Source: DASPKS01 sp035628035
GTDB taxonomy: Bacteria; Bacteroidota; Rhodothermia; Rhodothermales; Rubricoccaceae
Length of the DNA: 7,641 nucleotides
Assembly: GCA_035628035.1 (NCBI GenBank)
Contig: DASPKS010000038.1
Coordinates: 1 to 7,641 of the forward strand
Direction: 5' to 3'
The notes under the pieces are model-generated. The model was given only the letters and a program-made list of their open reading frames with translations. It did no database searches and was not told the origin of the DNA. A program made the position numbers and the translations under genes. Each line of letters opens with the position of its first letter. The stretch's first letter is position 1. Shown piece by piece: positions 5,752-7,641 of the stretch.

Positions 5752-6606
5752 TTACCGCGCCCGCATCAGCGCGAACAGGGTGAGGACGCCCTCGCGGTCC
5801 TGCTTCGCGAGGTCGTTGAACTGCCCGCCCGAGGCGAGCACTTCCCCCCCATCGAGGACGATGGTCGCGCCGGTGAGGTAGGCCGCCGCGTCGGAGAGCA
5901 GAAAGGCCGCGAGGGTCGCCAGCTCCTCGGGCGCGCCGAACCGCCCGAGCGGGACGCGCCGCTTCCACTGCTCCTCCATCGCGGGGTCGGGGACGAGCCG
6001 CGACCATGCGCCTTCCGTCGGGAAGGGGCCCGGCGCGATGCAGTTGAGCCGGATGCCGTAGAGCCCCCACTCGGCCGCGAGCGATTTCGTCATCGCCTCG
6101 ACGCCCGCCTTCGAGACGGCACTCGGGACGACGAACGCGCTCCCCGTCTGGGTGTACGTCGTCGTGATGGAGAGGACGGCGCCGCGCGCGCCCCGCTCGA
6201 TCCACCTCCGCCCGCACGCCTGCGTGGCGAAGAACGCCCCGTAGAGGTTCGTCCGCACGACGGCGTCGAACGCGTTGGGGCTGAGGGTGTGCGTGGCGGC
6301 GAGGAAGTTGGCCGCCGCGTTGTTGACGAGCCGCGTGACCGGCCCCTGCGCCGCCTCCGCTGCCGCGACGAACGCCTCGACGCGCTCGGCCTCGCGCACG
6401 TTGAGCAGCGCCCACGCCGCCCGCTGCCCGCGCGCCTGGATGGCGTCGACCGTCTCCTTCAGCGGCGCCTCGCGCCGGCCGCCGACGGTCACCCGCGCGC
6501 CGAGCGCGGCGAACCGCTCGGCCATCGCGCGCCCGAGCCCCGTCCCCCCGCCGGTGACGACGACGTGTTCTTCCTTCAGGAGGTCGGGCGCGAACGGCTC
6601 GGGCAT
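5752..6606 (-). CDS. SDR family oxidoreductase, probable 2,4-dienoyl-CoA reductase (DECR1 type)
   Basis: This 284-residue Rossmann-fold protein has the cofactor motif TGGGTGLG (18-25), a GGRRE stretch (42-46) whose arginines suit NADPH, and NNAA (95-98). The classic SDR Tyr-x-x-x-Lys is absent: the site reads PSAVSKAG. Instead Tyr151, Ser162 and Lys166 have the spacing of the mammalian DECR1 catalytic residues (Tyr199, Ser210, Lys214). The surrounding sequence also matches DECR1 as I recall it: TGSAFVVPSA, KAGVEAM-KSLAAEWG, and near the C-terminus LDGGEVL and FNDL. The expected reaction is NADPH-dependent reduction of 2,4-dienoyl-CoA to 3-enoyl-CoA, an auxiliary step in unsaturated fatty-acid beta-oxidation in the cytoplasm. 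It follows the FadE-type gene on the same strand after a 72-bp gap that holds a probable terminator, so it may have its own promoter. No clear ribosome site is seen before the ATG at 6606. The stop is TAA. Confidence 0.87.
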   Translation of the reverse strand: MPEPFAPDLLKEEHVVVTGGGTGLGRAMAERFAALGARVTVGGRREAPLKETVDAIQARGQRAAWALLNVREAERVEAFVAAAEAAQGPVTRLVNNAAANFLAATHTLSPNAFDAVVRTNLYGAFFATQACGRRWIERGARGAVLSITTTYTQTGSAFVVPSAVSKAGVEAMTKSLAAEWGLYGIRLNCIAPGPFPTEGAWSRLVPDPAMEEQWKRRVPLGRFGAPEELATLAAFLLSDAAAYLTGATIVLDGGEVLASGGQFNDLAKQDREGVLTLFALMRAR

Positions 6607-6620
6607 GATCGGGCGGGCTG

Positions 6621-6655
6621 GGAACGAAACAGGGGCGACGAGCCCGCCGCCCCTG
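6621..6655 (-). terminator. Probable intrinsic terminator after the FadE-type gene
   Basis: On the minus strand CAGGGGCG (6655-6648) pairs perfectly with CGCCCCTG (6637-6630) across a 10-nt loop, followed immediately by TTTCGTT. It lies 24 bp after the acyl-CoA dehydrogenase stop and ends about 15 bp before the reductase start. The U-tract is interrupted, so read-through or partial attenuation is possible. Confidence 0.55.
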
Positions 6656-6678
6656 CCGCTACGATACGATACGCGCGG

Positions 6679-7641
6679 TCACTCCCTGGCCGCCGGGTCT
6701 TCCGGCTCGACGGCCGCGCCGTACGCCACGGCGCCCGCCTCGCGCATGGGCACGGGCGGCGCGGTCGGCGCGGTGTCGCCCGTCGAGGCGCCGTCGCCGC
6801 CGACGGCCTCGGGGTCGGCGGCCGAGCGGAAGTAGTCCTCCACGTCGAAGCTGTCCACCGCGATGGCGTCGGCGCGGGCGGCCTCGGCGCGCTGGAGGAG
6901 CGCCGCCTCGTCCGGCGTGATGATGTTGGCCTCGACGGCCTGGCGAACGACGGCCTCGGGGTGGCCCTTGGGCAGCCATTTTTGTTTTACGGCCTCGCGC
7001 AGCTTCCGCTCGATCCCCTCGGCCGCGGTGCAGACCGCGAGCGCGTGCTCCAGCCGCCCGAGCGGGCGCGACACGTCCTCCGGCACGAAGACGCCGCCGA
7101 AGAGACGTTCGCGCTGCGGGCCCGGCATCTGGATGGCGCGGGCGACCTGGTGGCCGAGCTCGTCGGACGGCCCGGCCGAGAGCGGGTTGAGCCGGCTCCA
7201 CGCGGCGACGGGGCCGCGGAAGAGCCACGTGAGCCCTGGCACGCGGAGGTTGGAAAAAATCCCGTCGAAGGCCGCCTGCATCTGCGCGAAGGCGTAGGCC
7301 ATCGACCAGTGGAGGAACACCTCGTCCTCCTTCCTCCGCCCCTCGGCCTCGAACCGGCGGAGCGTGGCGGCGGCGAGGTACATCCACGAGAAGACGTCGG
7401 CGAAGCGGCCGGTCAGCTTTTCCTTTCGCTTGAGGTCACCGCCGAGGGTGCCCATCGCGAGGTCGGCGAGGAAGGCGAAGGTGGCGCTGCTCCACGCGAG
7501 CGTCCGCCAGTACGGCGCGGCGACGCCGGGGACCGGGCTCGCGGCGAGACGCCCGCGCGTGAGCGAGAGGAGTACGGCGCGGAACGCGTTACGAACGACG
7601 TGCCCGACGTGCGGCCAGAACGCCGCGTCGAACGCGCGCAC
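6679..7641 (-). CDS. fadE: FadE-type acyl-CoA dehydrogenase, C-terminal part (5' end outside window)
   Basis: The frame is open to the right edge, so the 321 codons here are only the C-terminal portion. The GTG at the edge is an internal Val. The sequence matches the C-terminal DUF1974 region specific to the long FadE proteins (about 800 residues in E. coli): KRKEKLTGRFADVFSWMYLA (71-90 of the fragment), TLRRFEAEGR (93-102), HWSMAYAFAQMQAAFDGIF (111-129), PSDELGHQVARAIQMP (158-173), and a final ITPDEAALLQRAEAARADAI-VDSFD block (241-266). E. coli FadE has the same order (TGRLADVLS..., VHWGVQDALYQAE..., APSDKLDHKVA..., DKDEAAILVKAEESR). The FAD-binding and catalytic base regions lie outside the window. 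FadE oxidises acyl-CoA to trans-2-enoyl-CoA in the first step of beta-oxidation. The last ~50 residues are a Gly/Ala/Pro-rich tail. A dienoyl-CoA reductase-like gene follows downstream, in keeping with a fatty-acid degradation role. Confidence 0.88.
   Translation of the reverse strand: MRAFDAAFWPHVGHVVRNAFRAVLLSLTRGRLAASPVPGVAAPYWRTLAWSSATFAFLADLAMGTLGGDLKRKEKLTGRFADVFSWMYLAAATLRRFEAEGRRKEDEVFLHWSMAYAFAQMQAAFDGIFSNLRVPGLTWLFRGPVAAWSRLNPLSAGPSDELGHQVARAIQMPGPQRERLFGGVFVPEDVSRPLGRLEHALAVCTAAEGIERKLREAVKQKWLPKGHPEAVVRQAVEANIITPDEAALLQRAEAARADAIAVDSFDVEDYFRSAADPEAVGGDGASTGDTAPTAPPVPMREAGAVAYGAAVEPEDPAARE

Noticed and set aside
5576..6415. Minus-strand long frame overlapping the reductase
   Set aside because: Arg/Gly-rich shadow of the dehydrogenase; only its last 12 codons, after the reductase, were kept as a weak leader-ORF candidate.
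6659..6673. Short ACGAT tandem repeat near the FadE stop
   Set aside because: Only about two and a half 5-bp units; no support for a functional site.
6975..6990. AT-rich spot (TTTTTGTTTTA) inside the FadE gene
   Set aside because: It encodes the in-frame VKQKW segment within a conserved region; nothing indicates a regulatory site or transfer.

Overview
The window is very GC-rich (roughly 70% by eye) and tightly packed. It reads like a chromosomal segment of a high-GC, probably marine, member of the Rhodothermota/Bacteroidota (Rubrivirga/Rubricoccus/Salinibacter-like). That placement is inferred from the gene families (a DUF5916 outer-membrane protein, a BlaI/M56 pair, a kelch protein, a FadE-type acyl-CoA dehydrogenase) and from base composition, not from a marker gene.

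Layout. At the left edge (3-425, + strand) is the C-terminal end of a kelch beta-propeller protein. At 443-789 there is a 347-bp non-autonomous insertion element. It has imperfect terminal inverted repeats, CTAG on both sides, and a remnant IS5-family transposase whose catalytic middle is deleted and whose frame is broken. The element sits between two convergent genes, exactly at the stop codon of the next gene. From 5579 down to 790 (- strand) runs an apparent three-gene operon: a BlaI/MecI-type repressor, an M56 (BlaR1-like) membrane metallopeptidase, and a large secreted outer-membrane protein with an N-terminal CBM9-like domain and a DUF5916 barrel. The 172-bp gap upstream of the repressor (5580-5751) holds an AT-rich inverted repeat overlapping a possible -10 box, a GC-rich stem-loop, and a possible 12-codon leader ORF whose stop overlaps the repressor start. 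From 6606 to 5752 (- strand) is a short-chain dehydrogenase that closely matches the 2,4-dienoyl-CoA reductase (DECR1) active-site pattern. It lies downstream of the C-terminal part of a FadE-type acyl-CoA dehydrogenase that runs off the right edge (7641-6679). A stem-loop with a U-rich tail lies between those two.

How the genes fit together. The right-hand pair looks like fatty-acid beta-oxidation: FadE makes 2-enoyl-CoA and the reductase removes the 2,4-diene block that arises from unsaturated chains. The middle block looks like a proteolytic signalling switch, in which a membrane protease relieves a DNA-bound repressor. Its third gene, an outer-membrane protein, would be the likely output. 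The M56 protein has no recognisable penicillin-binding sensor domain, so the signal is unknown and beta-lactam resistance should not be assumed. The left end is a convergent gene junction interrupted by a decayed, MITE-like element.
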